Source: Ruegeria sp. EL01
GTDB lineage: Bacteria > Pseudomonadota > Alphaproteobacteria > Rhodobacterales > Rhodobacteraceae
Length of the DNA: 64,000 nucleotides
NCBI RefSeq assembly: GCF_900313035.1
Contig: NZ_OMPS01000048.1
Coordinates: 374,176 to 438,175, forward strand
Direction: 5' to 3'
Under the pieces are notes generated by a model. That model did not search any database. It was not told the DNA's origin and was given only the letters and a program-made list of their open reading frames with translations. The position numbers and the translations under genes were made by a program. This document shows positions 34,439-43,946 of the stretch, in pieces. Within the stretch, counting starts at the first letter, position 1, and every line of letters starts with the position of its first letter.

Positions 34439-36072
34439 GTGATATCCTTCTCAAGGTCCGCGACCTCAAAATCGGCGCGACAGTATATCCGCCGGACGAA
34501 AAGCCACATGATATTGAAATCGTGCACGGGGTCAGCTTTGACCTCGCGCCCGGCAAGGTCTTGGGGCTAATTGGCGAATCCGGGGCCGGAAAATCCACTA
34601 TCGGTCTGGCGTCCATGGCCTATGGCCGGGGTGGCGTCGAAATCACTGGCGGCGAAGTCTGGGTCAACGGCCGAGATATCCTGAAATCCCCGCATGGCGA
34701 CATCCGCAAGTTGCGCGGGGGCGAAGTGACTTATGTTTCGCAATCCGCGGCGGCATCCTTCAACCCTGCCAAAAAGATCATGGATCAGGTCGTCGAGGCT
34801 GCGGTCGAGCAGAAAAAATTCTCGCGCAAAGAAGCCGAAAGGCGCGCGCGCGAGCTGTTTGCCAAACTTGGGTTGCCTGATCCGGACAATATAGGGGATC
34901 GGTACCCGCACCAGGTTTCCGGTGGGCAGTTGCAACGTTGCATGACCGCGCTCGCCTTGTGTCCTGAACCGGACCTTGTGGTGTTTGACGAACCCACAAC
35001 TGCTTTGGATGTGACCACCCAGATCGACGTTCTGATGGCAATCAAAGAAGCCATTCGCGACACTGGTGTTGCCGCACTCTATATCACACACGACCTTGCC
35101 GTCGTGGCACAGGTAAGTGACGACATCATGGTCCTGAAAATGGGCGATATGGTCGAATACGGCAGCACGGATCAGATCATCAACAAACCGCAGGAAGAGT
35201 ACACACAGGCGTTGGTCTCGGTCCGCTCGATCGAGCATGAAGAAAAACAGCCCACGCCGGACCCGGTGCTGAGCGTCGACGGGATCACCGCACGCTACAA
35301 GGGGCTGAATTTCGACGTGTTGCATAACGTCAATGTCGAACTTCATCCGGGACAGACACTAGCCGTTGTGGGCGAATCCGGCTCGGGTAAATCCACGCTG
35401 GCGCGGGTGATCACAGGTCTGTTGCCGCCGAGCGGAGGTGAGATCACATTTGCAGGGCGCAAACTCTCGGCGGATCTGGCCGGGCGCTCGCGCGAGGATT
35501 TGCGTGAGTTGCAGATGATCTACCAGATGGCGGATGTGGCGATGAACCCACGGCAGACCGTCGGGACAATCATCGGGCGACCGTTGGAGTTCTACTTTGG
35601 CATGCGCGGCGCGGAAAAGCGCAAGCGGATCATCGAACTGCTGGATGAGATCGAACTGGGTGAAAAGTTCATGGATCGCTACCCAGCAGAGCTGTCGGGC
35701 GGTCAGAAACAGCGTGTCTGTATTGCGCGATCACTGGCGGCCAAGCCAAAGATGATCATCTGTGATGAGGTGACATCAGCGCTGGATCCGCTGGTGGCCG
35801 ATGGCATCCTGAAACTGTTGCTGGACCTGCAAAAGATCGAAGACGTGGCGTATCTGTTCATCACCCACGATCTGGCGACTGTGCGCGCGATCAGCGACAG
35901 TATCGCGGTGATGTATCAGGGTCGTGTGGTTCGCTATGGCCCCAAAAGTGAGGTTCTTAGCCCGCCGTTTGACGACTATACTGACCTCTTGCTCAGCTCG
36001 GTGCCGGAAATGCACCTGGGTTGGCTGGAAGAGGTCGTTGCGCATCGTAAGATGGAAAGCGCCGGGAACTGA
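34435..36072 (+). CDS. Fused double ATPase of the peptide-type ABC importer (DppD-DppF)
   Basis: 545 residues containing two complete nucleotide-binding domains. First: Walker A GESGAGKST near 45, signature VSGGQLQRC, Walker B VVFDEPTTALD. Second: GESGSGKST near 320, LSGGQKQRV, IICDEVTSALD. Both halves look catalytically complete, so one polypeptide replaces the two separate ATPases of Dpp/Opp systems. Fusion is frequent in alphaproteobacteria. Last gene of the transporter block, 92 bases before a phosphoesterase-like gene on the same strand. Confidence 0.94.
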   Translation: MSDILLKVRDLKIGATVYPPDEKPHDIEIVHGVSFDLAPGKVLGLIGESGAGKSTIGLASMAYGRGGVEITGGEVWVNGRDILKSPHGDIRKLRGGEVTYVSQSAAASFNPAKKIMDQVVEAAVEQKKFSRKEAERRARELFAKLGLPDPDNIGDRYPHQVSGGQLQRCMTALALCPEPDLVVFDEPTTALDVTTQIDVLMAIKEAIRDTGVAALYITHDLAVVAQVSDDIMVLKMGDMVEYGSTDQIINKPQEEYTQALVSVRSIEHEEKQPTPDPVLSVDGITARYKGLNFDVLHNVNVELHPGQTLAVVGESGSGKSTLARVITGLLPPSGGEITFAGRKLSADLAGRSREDLRELQMIYQMADVAMNPRQTVGTIIGRPLEFYFGMRGAEKRKRIIELLDEIELGEKFMDRYPAELSGGQKQRVCIARSLAAKPKMIICDEVTSALDPLVADGILKLLLDLQKIEDVAYLFITHDLATVRAISDSIAVMYQGRVVRYGPKSEVLSPPFDDYTDLLLSSVPEMHLGWLEEVVAHRKMESAGN

Positions 36073-36164
36073 TCCCGGCCCTTTCAATACAAATCTGGTG
36101 AATCACCTAATCCCGGCGTCTTGTTCAGCAACAGGCGGCGGGGTTTTGTCAAAGAGGCTGTGTC

Positions 36165-37001
36165 ATGGACCGGAAACTGCTTTTGATCATTCTGGACGGG
36201 GTTCCTTATCGCAACTTTCGCCGCCTTTTTGGCAACCTGGAAGGCTGGGTTCAAAACGGTGAGGCGCGCGTCTGGAAACATCGCGCAGTACTGCCGTCGA
36301 TTTCTGCCAGCTGTTATGCCTCGATCCATACCGGCGTGACGCCGCAGGAACATGGCTGTACCGGCAATGGCAACGTCTTCCGGTTGCGCCACAAGGACGT
36401 GTTCAGCCAGGTGCGAGAGGCCGGGGGTAAGACCGGCGCCGTAACGCACAGCTTTTGGTCACAGTTTTTCAACCGACATCCGTTCGACTATGTGCGCGAC
36501 GTCGAGTATGACGAACCAGACAGCGAGACCATCAACCATGGTCGCTTCCACTCTATGACCGGCTATGGCAAGGACAATCAGATGACACCGTCGGACGTGG
36601 ATCTTTTTGCCACGCTGACCAATCTGTGCCTGCGACATGGGCTGGATTACGGCATTCTGCACACCTGCACACTGGATAGCATGGGACACCGCTATTTTCA
36701 CGACTGTCAGGAAATGGACCACGCATGCTTTGTGATGGATGAGATGTTGGCCCCTTTCATCCCCCGTTGGAGGCAACTGGGATACGAGGTGATCGTGACC
36801 GCTGACCACGGACAGGACGAGCGCGGACATCACGGCGGGCGCGGTACGTTGCAGCAGGAAACTGCGCTGTATTATTTCGGAGACGCCGAAGGCCCTGATC
36901 AAGACACGGTCATTGACCAGTTACAACTGGCACCAACCATATTGAATCGCATAGGCGCTCCGGTTGCAGAGACAATGAAGGCCGAGCCGTTTCTGAAATG
37001 A
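36165..37001 (+). CDS. Alkaline-phosphatase-superfamily protein (nucleotide pyrophosphatase/phosphodiesterase-like)
   Basis: 278 residues without a signal peptide. Metal motifs: LLLIILDGVPYRNF at the start (LDG), the nucleophile region LPSISASCYASIHTGVTPQE (near 43-62), and VTADHGQDERGHHGGRG near 205-221. The usual Thr nucleophile seems to be Ser here, which is tolerated in related enzymes. Substrate may be a phosphodiester, phosphonate or sulfate ester. Its place after the importer suggests action on the imported compound inside the cell, by inference. Confidence 0.78.
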   Translation: MDRKLLLIILDGVPYRNFRRLFGNLEGWVQNGEARVWKHRAVLPSISASCYASIHTGVTPQEHGCTGNGNVFRLRHKDVFSQVREAGGKTGAVTHSFWSQFFNRHPFDYVRDVEYDEPDSETINHGRFHSMTGYGKDNQMTPSDVDLFATLTNLCLRHGLDYGILHTCTLDSMGHRYFHDCQEMDHACFVMDEMLAPFIPRWRQLGYEVIVTADHGQDERGHHGGRGTLQQETALYYFGDAEGPDQDTVIDQLQLAPTILNRIGAPVAETMKAEPFLK

Positions 37002-37013
37002 TCTCGCAGAGCG

Positions 37014-37937
37014 TCAGTCGTAGGACCAGATGCCCTGCCCCAACGCCTCGATCGCGACCGAGATTCTTTCAAAACTGTCAGCGGCCCGTGTGACTGTTGT
37101 CCGCGCGCGAAGATACCCATGGACAAGGCCCGGTTCATTGATCCAATGCGCGTTACCGCCTGCTGCGATAATTCTATCGCAATAGGTCGGCCCATCATCA
37201 CGCAATGGGTCACAGTCAGCTGTGACGACCACCGTTGGTGGAAGGCCTGAGAAATCGCTGTCGTGCAAGGGCGCGTAAGTCGGGTCATGTTCGGGTTTTT
37301 CACCGGCGAACCGCATCTTTTCATAGAATAGAATATCGTCCAGGGTCAAAAGCGGTGCATGAGCGTGCTCAGTATACGATCCCTGCGTCCTGTCACCGCC
37401 CAAGCCGGGATAGATCAGAACCTGTCCTAATACATGTTCCAACCGCCCGCGACCATGATGAGCAACGGACGCCGCCAGATTGCCACCGGCGCTGTCGCCT
37501 GCAAGAATGATCGGATCACCAAATTCGCGGGCAGCCCATTCGACGGCTGTCCAACTGTCGTCGAATTGTGCCGGATGCACATGTTCCGGGCACAGCCGAT
37601 AATCCACAGCCACAACGCGATATCCAGTCTGCACGCAAATCTCGGCACACACGTCATCATGGCTGTCGAGACCGCCCAGTATGAAACCGCCGCCATGGAA
37701 ATAGACGACAGTTCGGGTCGGATCTCCGGCTTTATAAACGCGAACCGGCACGCCATCGGCGGGCCGGTCCTGCGTTTTTACGTCATCCGGACGGGGTTGG
37801 CGAAAATCCTGACACATCGTGTCATAAACCCTGCGCTGATCGGCTATGGACAGGTCAACCGCATCGTCAGGATAGCTTTCAGCCGTTCGTCTTATGAACG
37901 CCCAGGTTTCTTCATCGATCAGACGTTCATAATCCAT
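37014..37937 (-). CDS. Alpha/beta hydrolase, HSL (family IV) type
   Basis: 307 residues. The HSL oxyanion motif YFHGGGFILGG is near 100, the nucleophile elbow LAGDSAGGNLAASVAHHG near 170, and Asp/His of the triad in TADCDPLRDDG and EPGLVHGYLR. It is a cytosolic carboxylesterase of unknown substrate. The ATG at 37937 has GGAGGGG upstream; the longer frame overlaps the acyl-CoA synthetase and is rejected. Only 13 bases separate it from that gene, so the two form an operon. Confidence 0.9.
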   Translation of the reverse strand: MDYERLIDEETWAFIRRTAESYPDDAVDLSIADQRRVYDTMCQDFRQPRPDDVKTQDRPADGVPVRVYKAGDPTRTVVYFHGGGFILGGLDSHDDVCAEICVQTGYRVVAVDYRLCPEHVHPAQFDDSWTAVEWAAREFGDPIILAGDSAGGNLAASVAHHGRGRLEHVLGQVLIYPGLGGDRTQGSYTEHAHAPLLTLDDILFYEKMRFAGEKPEHDPTYAPLHDSDFSGLPPTVVVTADCDPLRDDGPTYCDRIIAAGGNAHWINEPGLVHGYLRARTTVTRAADSFERISVAIEALGQGIWSYD

Positions 37938-37950
37938 AGCCCCTCCGTGA

Positions 37951-39840
37951 TCAGGCTGCCCACTCCCATGGCCGGGTGAACGCCCCCAGCACTGTGCTAA
38001 CATCGTCTTCGGAGGAGCCCTTCGCGTCAAGCTGTGCAACAAGCCCACGCTTTTTGTCATCGATGACCAAGACAACCCGCGCATCGACACCGGCTTTTTC
38101 AAGCGCACCGTTGTAGATACGGGTGATCGCGTGTTTGCGCAGGTCCGGTTTGAACACCTTGCCCACAGCCGTTTTCGGCAGTTCTGTCAGAACGGTCATG
38201 TGTTTGGGTTGTGCGGCCCGTTCGTGGACGTGGACCTTGCAATACTCCAGCAACTCTTCTTCGGTTGCGCTGGCACCGTCGACGAGTTCGACAAAGGCAC
38301 AAGGCACTTCACCTGAATGGGCATCCGGTTGGCCGATCGCGCCCGCGAAGGCAACCGCCTCATGGCCCAACAACGCCTCTTCAATCTCAGCCGGGTCAAT
38401 ATTGTGACCGCCACGGATAATCAGATCCTTGGCGCGCCCGGTGATCCACAGATACCCGTCTTCGTCAAACCGGCCCAGATCGCCCGTGCGCAGATATTTG
38501 TCGAAGTGGTAGAGGTTCGCGTTCTTTTCCGCCTCGGTATAGGTGTTGCCCGCATAAACCCCCGGGTTCGAAATACAGATTTCTCCGATCTCGTCCGCAC
38601 CACATTCCTTGGGCCCATCTGGTCCATCCTGCAGGATTTTGACGTCCGTATAGGGAAACGGAATACCAATTGAGCCGATCTTTTTCTCACCATCCACCGG
38701 GTTACAGGACACAAGGCAGGTGGCTTCGGTCAGGCCATAGCCTTCGACGATCGTGACACCGGTTGCTTCTTCAAAGCGGCGGAACAATTCAACCGGCAAA
38801 GGTGCCGAGCCCGAAAACGCGGTTTTCACGGATGAGATATCCGCATCCACAGGGCGCTGCATTTTAGCCGAAATCGCTGTCGGAACCGTAATGATAAATG
38901 ACACTTTCCAGCGCTCGATCAGCTTCCAGAAATTGTCAAACACGCCATCGCCGCGATACCCTGCTGGCGTCGGGAAGATGACATGTGCGCCGGATGACAC
39001 CGCAGCCATCATGATCACATGCACCGCGAAGACGTGGAACATCGGCAACGGGCACATGATCACATCATTCTCGTCAAACAGCAGCGTATGTCCCAGCCAA
39101 CCGTTATAGACCAGCCCGGAATACTTGTGCTGAGCGACTTTGGGCATGCCCGTCGTCCCACCGGTGTGGAAATAGCAGGCCACACGATCTTCTTTGCTGT
39201 CTTCAAATGTCAGGCTCGTCGGCTGTTTGGCCAGTTCCTGATTGAAACTTCTGTAATCCGCATGGGCCAGATGCTCTTTGTCCCCCATCTTGGGGCGCAG
39301 GAAGGGCACCAACCACGATTTTGGCGGCGTAAGATAGCGATTCAGGTCAATTTCCAGAATGGTCTTAACGTTGGGCGCATGGCGGACCGCTTCTTCGACC
39401 TTTTGCGCCACATCCGTTTTCGGGAACGACTTCAGCGTCACAACAACCTTGGCGTTGGTCTCCCGCAAAATGGCGGCAATCTGTTCTGGTTCCAGCAACG
39501 GGTTGATTGGGTTAACGATCCCAGCCACAGCGCCGCCCATCATGGTGACAAGCGTTTCGTTGCAATTGGGCAGAACATACGCCACCACGTCCTTTTCGCC
39601 CACACCGAGCGAGCGGAACAGATTGGCAGCCTGATTGACCTTGCCTAGCAAGTCGGACCAGGTCAGCGTTTCGGCCTTGTCATTTGGGCCCGAGAACAGC
39701 TGGAAACTGATCGCCTTGTGGTTTGGAAACTTGCCTGCTGTTCGCGATAGCAACTGATGGAACGTGACTGGCAGGTCACGATCCTCCCAGGACATTTCCT
39801 GCTCCATCCGTGCTTTGTCTTCTAGACCCACAAAGGCCAT
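37951..39840 (-). CDS. Acyl-CoA synthetase (AMP-forming)
   Basis: 629 residues of the ANL superfamily. P-loop YFHTGGTTGMPKVAQHKYSG near 228-247, the EGYGLTEATCLVS motif near 375, LRTGDLGRFDEDGYLWITGR near 460-480 and the C-terminal catalytic Lys region KTAVGKVFKPDLRK near 575. It activates a carboxylic acid, probably a fatty acid, to its CoA ester. Cotranscribed with the downstream HSL-type esterase, which might supply the acid. Confidence 0.92.
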   Translation of the reverse strand: MAFVGLEDKARMEQEMSWEDRDLPVTFHQLLSRTAGKFPNHKAISFQLFSGPNDKAETLTWSDLLGKVNQAANLFRSLGVGEKDVVAYVLPNCNETLVTMMGGAVAGIVNPINPLLEPEQIAAILRETNAKVVVTLKSFPKTDVAQKVEEAVRHAPNVKTILEIDLNRYLTPPKSWLVPFLRPKMGDKEHLAHADYRSFNQELAKQPTSLTFEDSKEDRVACYFHTGGTTGMPKVAQHKYSGLVYNGWLGHTLLFDENDVIMCPLPMFHVFAVHVIMMAAVSSGAHVIFPTPAGYRGDGVFDNFWKLIERWKVSFIITVPTAISAKMQRPVDADISSVKTAFSGSAPLPVELFRRFEEATGVTIVEGYGLTEATCLVSCNPVDGEKKIGSIGIPFPYTDVKILQDGPDGPKECGADEIGEICISNPGVYAGNTYTEAEKNANLYHFDKYLRTGDLGRFDEDGYLWITGRAKDLIIRGGHNIDPAEIEEALLGHEAVAFAGAIGQPDAHSGEVPCAFVELVDGASATEEELLEYCKVHVHERAAQPKHMTVLTELPKTAVGKVFKPDLRKHAITRIYNGALEKAGVDARVVLVIDDKKRGLVAQLDAKGSSEDDVSTVLGAFTRPWEWAA

Positions 39841-39999
39841 GTTGCTCCTCCCCTTATTTTTCTCCCATGCGCGGCACAGGTTTTTGATCCATCACAGGAT
39901 GGGACCATATCCTTGTCGGCGCAAGCAAGGGCTTAGCGTTGGATTTCTGGAAAATGTAGGATGACGCTACGGCGGATCGCCGTTTGTCTGCACGTCACT

Positions 40000-41820
40000 T
40001 TATTCTGCGGCGACGCCATCCGTGAATTGTAGACGGGCCAGACGCGCATATAGCCCATCCTGAGCGACAAGATCTTGGTGGGTGCCCTGCGCAACAATCT
40101 GCCCGGCCTCCAGCACCACGATCCGGTCGGCCTTTTTGACTGTCGCCAAACGGTGCGCAACAATTAGCGTCGTGCGCCCGGCACGCATCTGATCCACAGC
40201 ACCCTGAACAGCACGCTCGCTTTCAGCATCAAGGGCCGACGTCGCCTCATCCAGCAACAGGACCGGCGCATCGCGCAGAATGGCACGGGCGATCGCAATT
40301 CGTTGTTTCTGGCCACCGGACAGCATCACGCCACGTTCTCCGACAAAACTGTCATAACCTTCTGGCAGCGCCGCAATGAAGTCATGCGCCGCGGCGGCGC
40401 GCGCAGCCGCCTCGACTTCGGCATCCGTGGCATCCAGTCGGCCAAAGCGGATGTTTTCGCGGGCCGAAGCAGCAAAGATCACCGGGTCCTGCGGAACCAA
40501 CGCCATTTGAGCGCGGAAATCTGCTCGATCCAGGTCTCGCAGGTCTTGGCCATCCAATGTGACGCGACCAGAGTTCGGGTCATAGAACCGCTGGATCATC
40601 TGGATCACGGTCGTCTTGCCTGCCCCTGACGGGCCGACAAAGGCAACCGTTTCACCCGGGTTCACTTGCAGCGACAGGTGGTCGAGTGCGATCACATCAG
40701 GTCGCGCCGGATAACGGAAGGTAACGTCTTCAAACCCGATTTCACCGCGCACGGGTTGCGAGAGTGATCCGGCTTGCGTCGGGTCGGACACCGTATCCTC
40801 GGCGTTCAGCAACTCAATCAGCCGTTCCGTGGCACCAGCGGCGCGCTGAAGCTCGCTCCAAATCTCGGACAAGGCTGCTACCGAGCCGGCCATGATGATC
40901 GAATAGATCACGAACTGGATAAGAACGCCCTCGGTCATGACACCGTTGCGCACGTCATTGGCCCCCATCCACAGCACGCCTACGATGCCGGAAAAGACCA
41001 GGAAAATCACGATGACTGTCAGCACGGCCCGCGTCCTGATGCGCCGCAGCGACACGACATAAGATGTCTCGGTCATATCGCCGAACTGTTTGCGACTGGC
41101 CTGTTCATGGGTGAACGCCTGCACTGTCTGGACAGCCCCAAGTGCCTCGCCCGCATTGCCGGAAGACGCCGCGATCCAGTCCTGGTTTTCACGGCTGATA
41201 ACACGCAAACGACGACCCAGAACCAGAATCGGGACGACAACGATTGGGATCAACAACAGGACAAGAGCCGTCAACTTGGCAGAGGTCAGCAGCATCAGGA
41301 CCAGCCCGCCGATGAACATCAGCATATTCCTAAGTGCTATTGATACAGAGGACCCCAACACCGACTGAATCAATGTGGTGTCCGTCGTGATCCGGCTGAG
41401 CACTTCGCCCGTCATAATGCGTTCGTAGAACTCCGGGCTCATACCGATCACACGGTCGAACACAGCTTTGCGAATATCGGCCACAACACGCTCACCCAGC
41501 CGGGTGACCAGTGTATAGCGGATCCCTGTGCCGACAGCGAGAACGGCGGCAATGCCCAGCGCGGCCAGAAAGTACCAATCCAGCAGTTCCCCGTCCTGAA
41601 TGCGGAAATTGTCCACCACACGACGTACAGCCAGTGGCAGGGTCAACGTCATGCCCGCTGTCAGTATCAAAGCCAGCGTGGCGCCGATCATCAGCCATTT
41701 GTAAGGCATCATGAAAGGCCAGAGAGACGCCAGCATACCCAGTTTTTTCGACCCGGGTCGCTCCTCGCTAGCGCCGGGGGCCGGAGCTTTTGCTGGATTG
41801 GCGGTGGTCTTTCTTGCCAT
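40000..41820 (-). CDS. MsbA-type ABC exporter (fused membrane and ATPase domains)
   Basis: 606 residues. Six membrane helices (about 35-325) are followed by one ATPase domain: Walker A VGPSGAGKTTV near 405, signature MLSGGQKQRIAIARA, Walker B VLLLDEATSALD and the His switch VAHRLATVKKADRI. This half-transporter acts as a homodimer; lipid or drug export is typical. An N-terminal Pro/Ala-rich stretch is cytosolic. Substrate not assignable. Confidence 0.92.
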   Translation of the reverse strand: MARKTTANPAKAPAPGASEERPGSKKLGMLASLWPFMMPYKWLMIGATLALILTAGMTLTLPLAVRRVVDNFRIQDGELLDWYFLAALGIAAVLAVGTGIRYTLVTRLGERVVADIRKAVFDRVIGMSPEFYERIMTGEVLSRITTDTTLIQSVLGSSVSIALRNMLMFIGGLVLMLLTSAKLTALVLLLIPIVVVPILVLGRRLRVISRENQDWIAASSGNAGEALGAVQTVQAFTHEQASRKQFGDMTETSYVVSLRRIRTRAVLTVIVIFLVFSGIVGVLWMGANDVRNGVMTEGVLIQFVIYSIIMAGSVAALSEIWSELQRAAGATERLIELLNAEDTVSDPTQAGSLSQPVRGEIGFEDVTFRYPARPDVIALDHLSLQVNPGETVAFVGPSGAGKTTVIQMIQRFYDPNSGRVTLDGQDLRDLDRADFRAQMALVPQDPVIFAASARENIRFGRLDATDAEVEAAARAAAAHDFIAALPEGYDSFVGERGVMLSGGQKQRIAIARAILRDAPVLLLDEATSALDAESERAVQGAVDQMRAGRTTLIVAHRLATVKKADRIVVLEAGQIVAQGTHQDLVAQDGLYARLARLQFTDGVAAE

Positions 41821-41949
41821 ATCGGGCCCTTACGTTCCAAACGGTCCTGAGTGAAATCTTCTTGGCCCTAGCAGCACCTGCGGTCAAGCAGCACAACACC
41901 TATTGGCAGCCAGCACGGGCCATTTGACGCAGAGATTGAGGGGATATTC

Positions 41950-42023
41950 TGGAGCGGGTAGACGGAATCGAACCGACATAATCTGCTTGGAAGGCAGGGG
42001 CTTTACCATTAAGCTATACCCGC
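41950..42023 (-). tRNA. tRNA-Gly (anticodon TCC)
   Basis: 74 nt on the minus strand including an encoded CCA (41952-41950). Acceptor GCGGGTA pairs with TACCCGC; the D arm contains AGCTTAATGGTAAAGC, the anticodon loop is CTTCCAA, and the T arm holds GGTTCGATTCC. Confidence 0.97.
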
Positions 42024-42168
42024 TCGTGGTTTGGGCTGGTTAAGTCATGTGCCCGGGCGCGTCAAGCAGGAAGTCGGAAAAATCCGTCTTCAAAACGACG
42101 TCCCAAGAACCGTTTCAATTTGGATTTTGTTGGCAGCGATCCTTGCCTGACATGCGCGGTTGCAGGGC

Positions 42169-43041
42169 TCATTCATGGCTGCGGAAAATTCGCGTCGAAG
42201 AGAAAAAGCGCTCCAACTCTTCGATCCTCTCTTTGCTTTCCTCCCAACGCGCCTCTTGCACTTCGGCGATCAGAGTTTCTGAGATCAATTGCAGCGCAAT
42301 GGTCGAATCCCAGCTGGAAGGTGCTTCGACCAAGGCATGAAACGTATAGTCCGCAGTCTTGCCGATTGGCGAACCCCATTGATCTGTAAACAATACAACC
42401 GTCACGCCACGGCTGGAGGCGACCTGCGCCAGCTTTTCCAGATGCGCCTCGTACCGGCGAATGTCGAATATCACCAGGACCGAGGTTTCCCCCATGTCCA
42501 GCAGGTACTGCGGCCAGACGTTTGCGGAATTGCCCAACATCGTCACATTGGGGCGAATGATTTGCATGTGGTTGTACAGATAATCCGCGTTTGACCGGGT
42601 GATCCGGCCACCCACGACATATAATGGGCGTTCCGTGTCGGCCAACAACTGTGCGACGGCATCGAACATCTCTTTATCAAGACGTTCCAGCGTATGACGC
42701 ATATTGGTCCAGACCGCCTGCGCAAATCGCGTTATCGGATGTTCTGCTTCGCCGTCATCTGCCCAGTCATCGCGCTTGGAAATCGGCTTCTTGATCTGGG
42801 CCGCAACCTCTTCGCGCAGCGCGTCCTGCATGTCAGGGAAGCCGTCAAACCCAAGCTTGCGCGCTGTTCGGATGACCGTCGGGGTCGACACCTGTGCGGC
42901 CGCTGCCAGCTTGGTGATCGATTGCAGCCCCGCCATGGGATAGTCCTGCAAAAGGATCGAAGCCAATTGACGTTCTGATCGCGTCAGACCGTCCAGTTCA
43001 TCCTGTATCCGCTGTTTGACAATTTTGGCGACGGTTGCCAT
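42169..43041 (-). CDS. RpiR-family transcriptional regulator (HTH plus SIS)
   Basis: 290 residues. HTH_6 domain about 1-75 (QLASILLQDYPMAGLQSITK, AAAAQVSTPTVIRTARKLGF) and a SIS sugar-phosphate-binding domain about 120-260 (RPLYVVGGRITRSNADYLYN, SVLVIFDIRRYEAHLEKLAQ). AGAGGG precedes the ATG at 43041; a GTG two codons earlier is less likely. It is divergent from the FGase-like/TRAP/ligase cluster, so it very likely controls it. RpiR members in this clade also sense non-sugar ligands. Confidence 0.9.
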   Translation of the reverse strand: MATVAKIVKQRIQDELDGLTRSERQLASILLQDYPMAGLQSITKLAAAAQVSTPTVIRTARKLGFDGFPDMQDALREEVAAQIKKPISKRDDWADDGEAEHPITRFAQAVWTNMRHTLERLDKEMFDAVAQLLADTERPLYVVGGRITRSNADYLYNHMQIIRPNVTMLGNSANVWPQYLLDMGETSVLVIFDIRRYEAHLEKLAQVASSRGVTVVLFTDQWGSPIGKTADYTFHALVEAPSSWDSTIALQLISETLIAEVQEARWEESKERIEELERFFSSTRIFRSHE

Positions 43042-43094
43042 CGGCACCCTCTTTTTTTCTATTCGTTACAGAATATTTGAGATTGTAATTTTGT

Positions 43095-43142
43095 CTACAG
43101 TAATTTTCTTGACAGCCGAGTTTCTACTGTAGCAAATGCTAC
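43095..43142. promoter_or_regulatory. Operator-like inverted repeats in the RpiR/FGase divergent region
   Basis: CTACAGTA (43095-43102) and its exact reverse complement TACTGTAG (43126-43133) are 23 bases apart, about two helical turns plus. A second symmetry, GTAGC-AAAT-GCTAC (43129-43142), overlaps the first gene's start codon. A TTGACA hexamer lies at 43109-43114 between the arms. Repression by the adjacent RpiR protein is inferred. Confidence 0.5.
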
Positions 43143-43930
43143 GTATGCATGAAGATACCGAGTCACCTTTGCTTCACCCGACCGAGGCGCCCGCTGCGCG
43201 CGTGTTGAATGCACGTGGGCACGCGCCAGCTGTTTTGGTATGCGAGCATGCAAGCCGGTTTATCCCGGCGGCACTTGGTGGACTGGGGCTGGACGAGGCT
43301 GCTGCGCGATCTCATGCCGCTTGGGACATTGGCGCGCTGGAGCTTTCGGTCGAGTTGATGGGGGCGTTGGATGCGCCGCTGGTTCATTCCCGCGTCAGTC
43401 GCCTTGCCTATGACTGCAATCGACCGCCGAGCCGCGACGACGCCATGCCCAAAACCAGTGAAGTCTTTGCAGTACCGGGCAACATGGGTCTGACCGAAGA
43501 CCAGCGTTCCCAGAGAATCCGCGAGGTCTATTATCCGTTTCGGCATTTGCTTGCCTCGACTTTAGATGCGCGCCCAATCCCACCTGTGCTGATCACGATC
43601 CACAGCTTCACACCGGTCTATCAGGGCCAATCACGGTCGGTCGAGTTGGGCATCTTGCATGATGATGATGACAGAGCGGCCGAGGTCATGCTGCGACATG
43701 CGCAAGGGTCAGGTCTGAAAGTGGCGCGGAACGAGCCCTATTCTGCTGCCGACGGCGTCACCCACACGTTGCGCGAACATGCGATAAAACGCGGGCTTCC
43801 GAATGTCATGATCGAGGTTCGAAACGACCTGATCAATACGCCAACAGGCATCAACGACATTTCAGGGCGACTGACACCGATACTGCAAGCCGTGGTCAGC
43901 GAATTTTCGAACGTTGAGGCGAAGCTATGA
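43136..43930 (+). CDS. N-formylglutamate amidohydrolase-family enzyme
   Basis: 264 residues of the FGase family (Zn-dependent). Motifs: AVLVCEHASRFIPAALGG near 30-47, DIGALELSVELM, LITIHSFTPVYQGQSR near 160, and LPNVMIEVRNDLI near 222. The classical enzyme splits formate from N-formylglutamate in histidine breakdown, but no hut gene is nearby. Given the ligase, alcohol and aldehyde dehydrogenases downstream, it may hydrolyse a gamma-glutamyl amide instead. No good Shine-Dalgarno is seen before ATG 43136 or ATG 43145. First gene of the TRAP operon. Confidence 0.85.
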   Translation: MLRMHEDTESPLLHPTEAPAARVLNARGHAPAVLVCEHASRFIPAALGGLGLDEAAARSHAAWDIGALELSVELMGALDAPLVHSRVSRLAYDCNRPPSRDDAMPKTSEVFAVPGNMGLTEDQRSQRIREVYYPFRHLLASTLDARPIPPVLITIHSFTPVYQGQSRSVELGILHDDDDRAAEVMLRHAQGSGLKVARNEPYSAADGVTHTLREHAIKRGLPNVMIEVRNDLINTPTGINDISGRLTPILQAVVSEFSNVEAKL

Positions 43931-43946
43931 AATTTGGGGGATCGGA

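Noticed and set aside
39969..39983. ACGGCG/CGCCGT hairpin after the MsbA-type gene as a terminator
   Set aside because: Six-base stem and no T-tract on the relevant strand.
43084..43135. Sigma-70 promoter built on TTGACA at 43109
   Set aside because: No acceptable -10 hexamer occurs 16-18 bases downstream; the hexamer may be chance.
43136..43930. Histidine-utilisation (hutG) assignment
   Set aside because: No other hut gene is present in the window and the neighbours point to another pathway, so no hut symbol is given.
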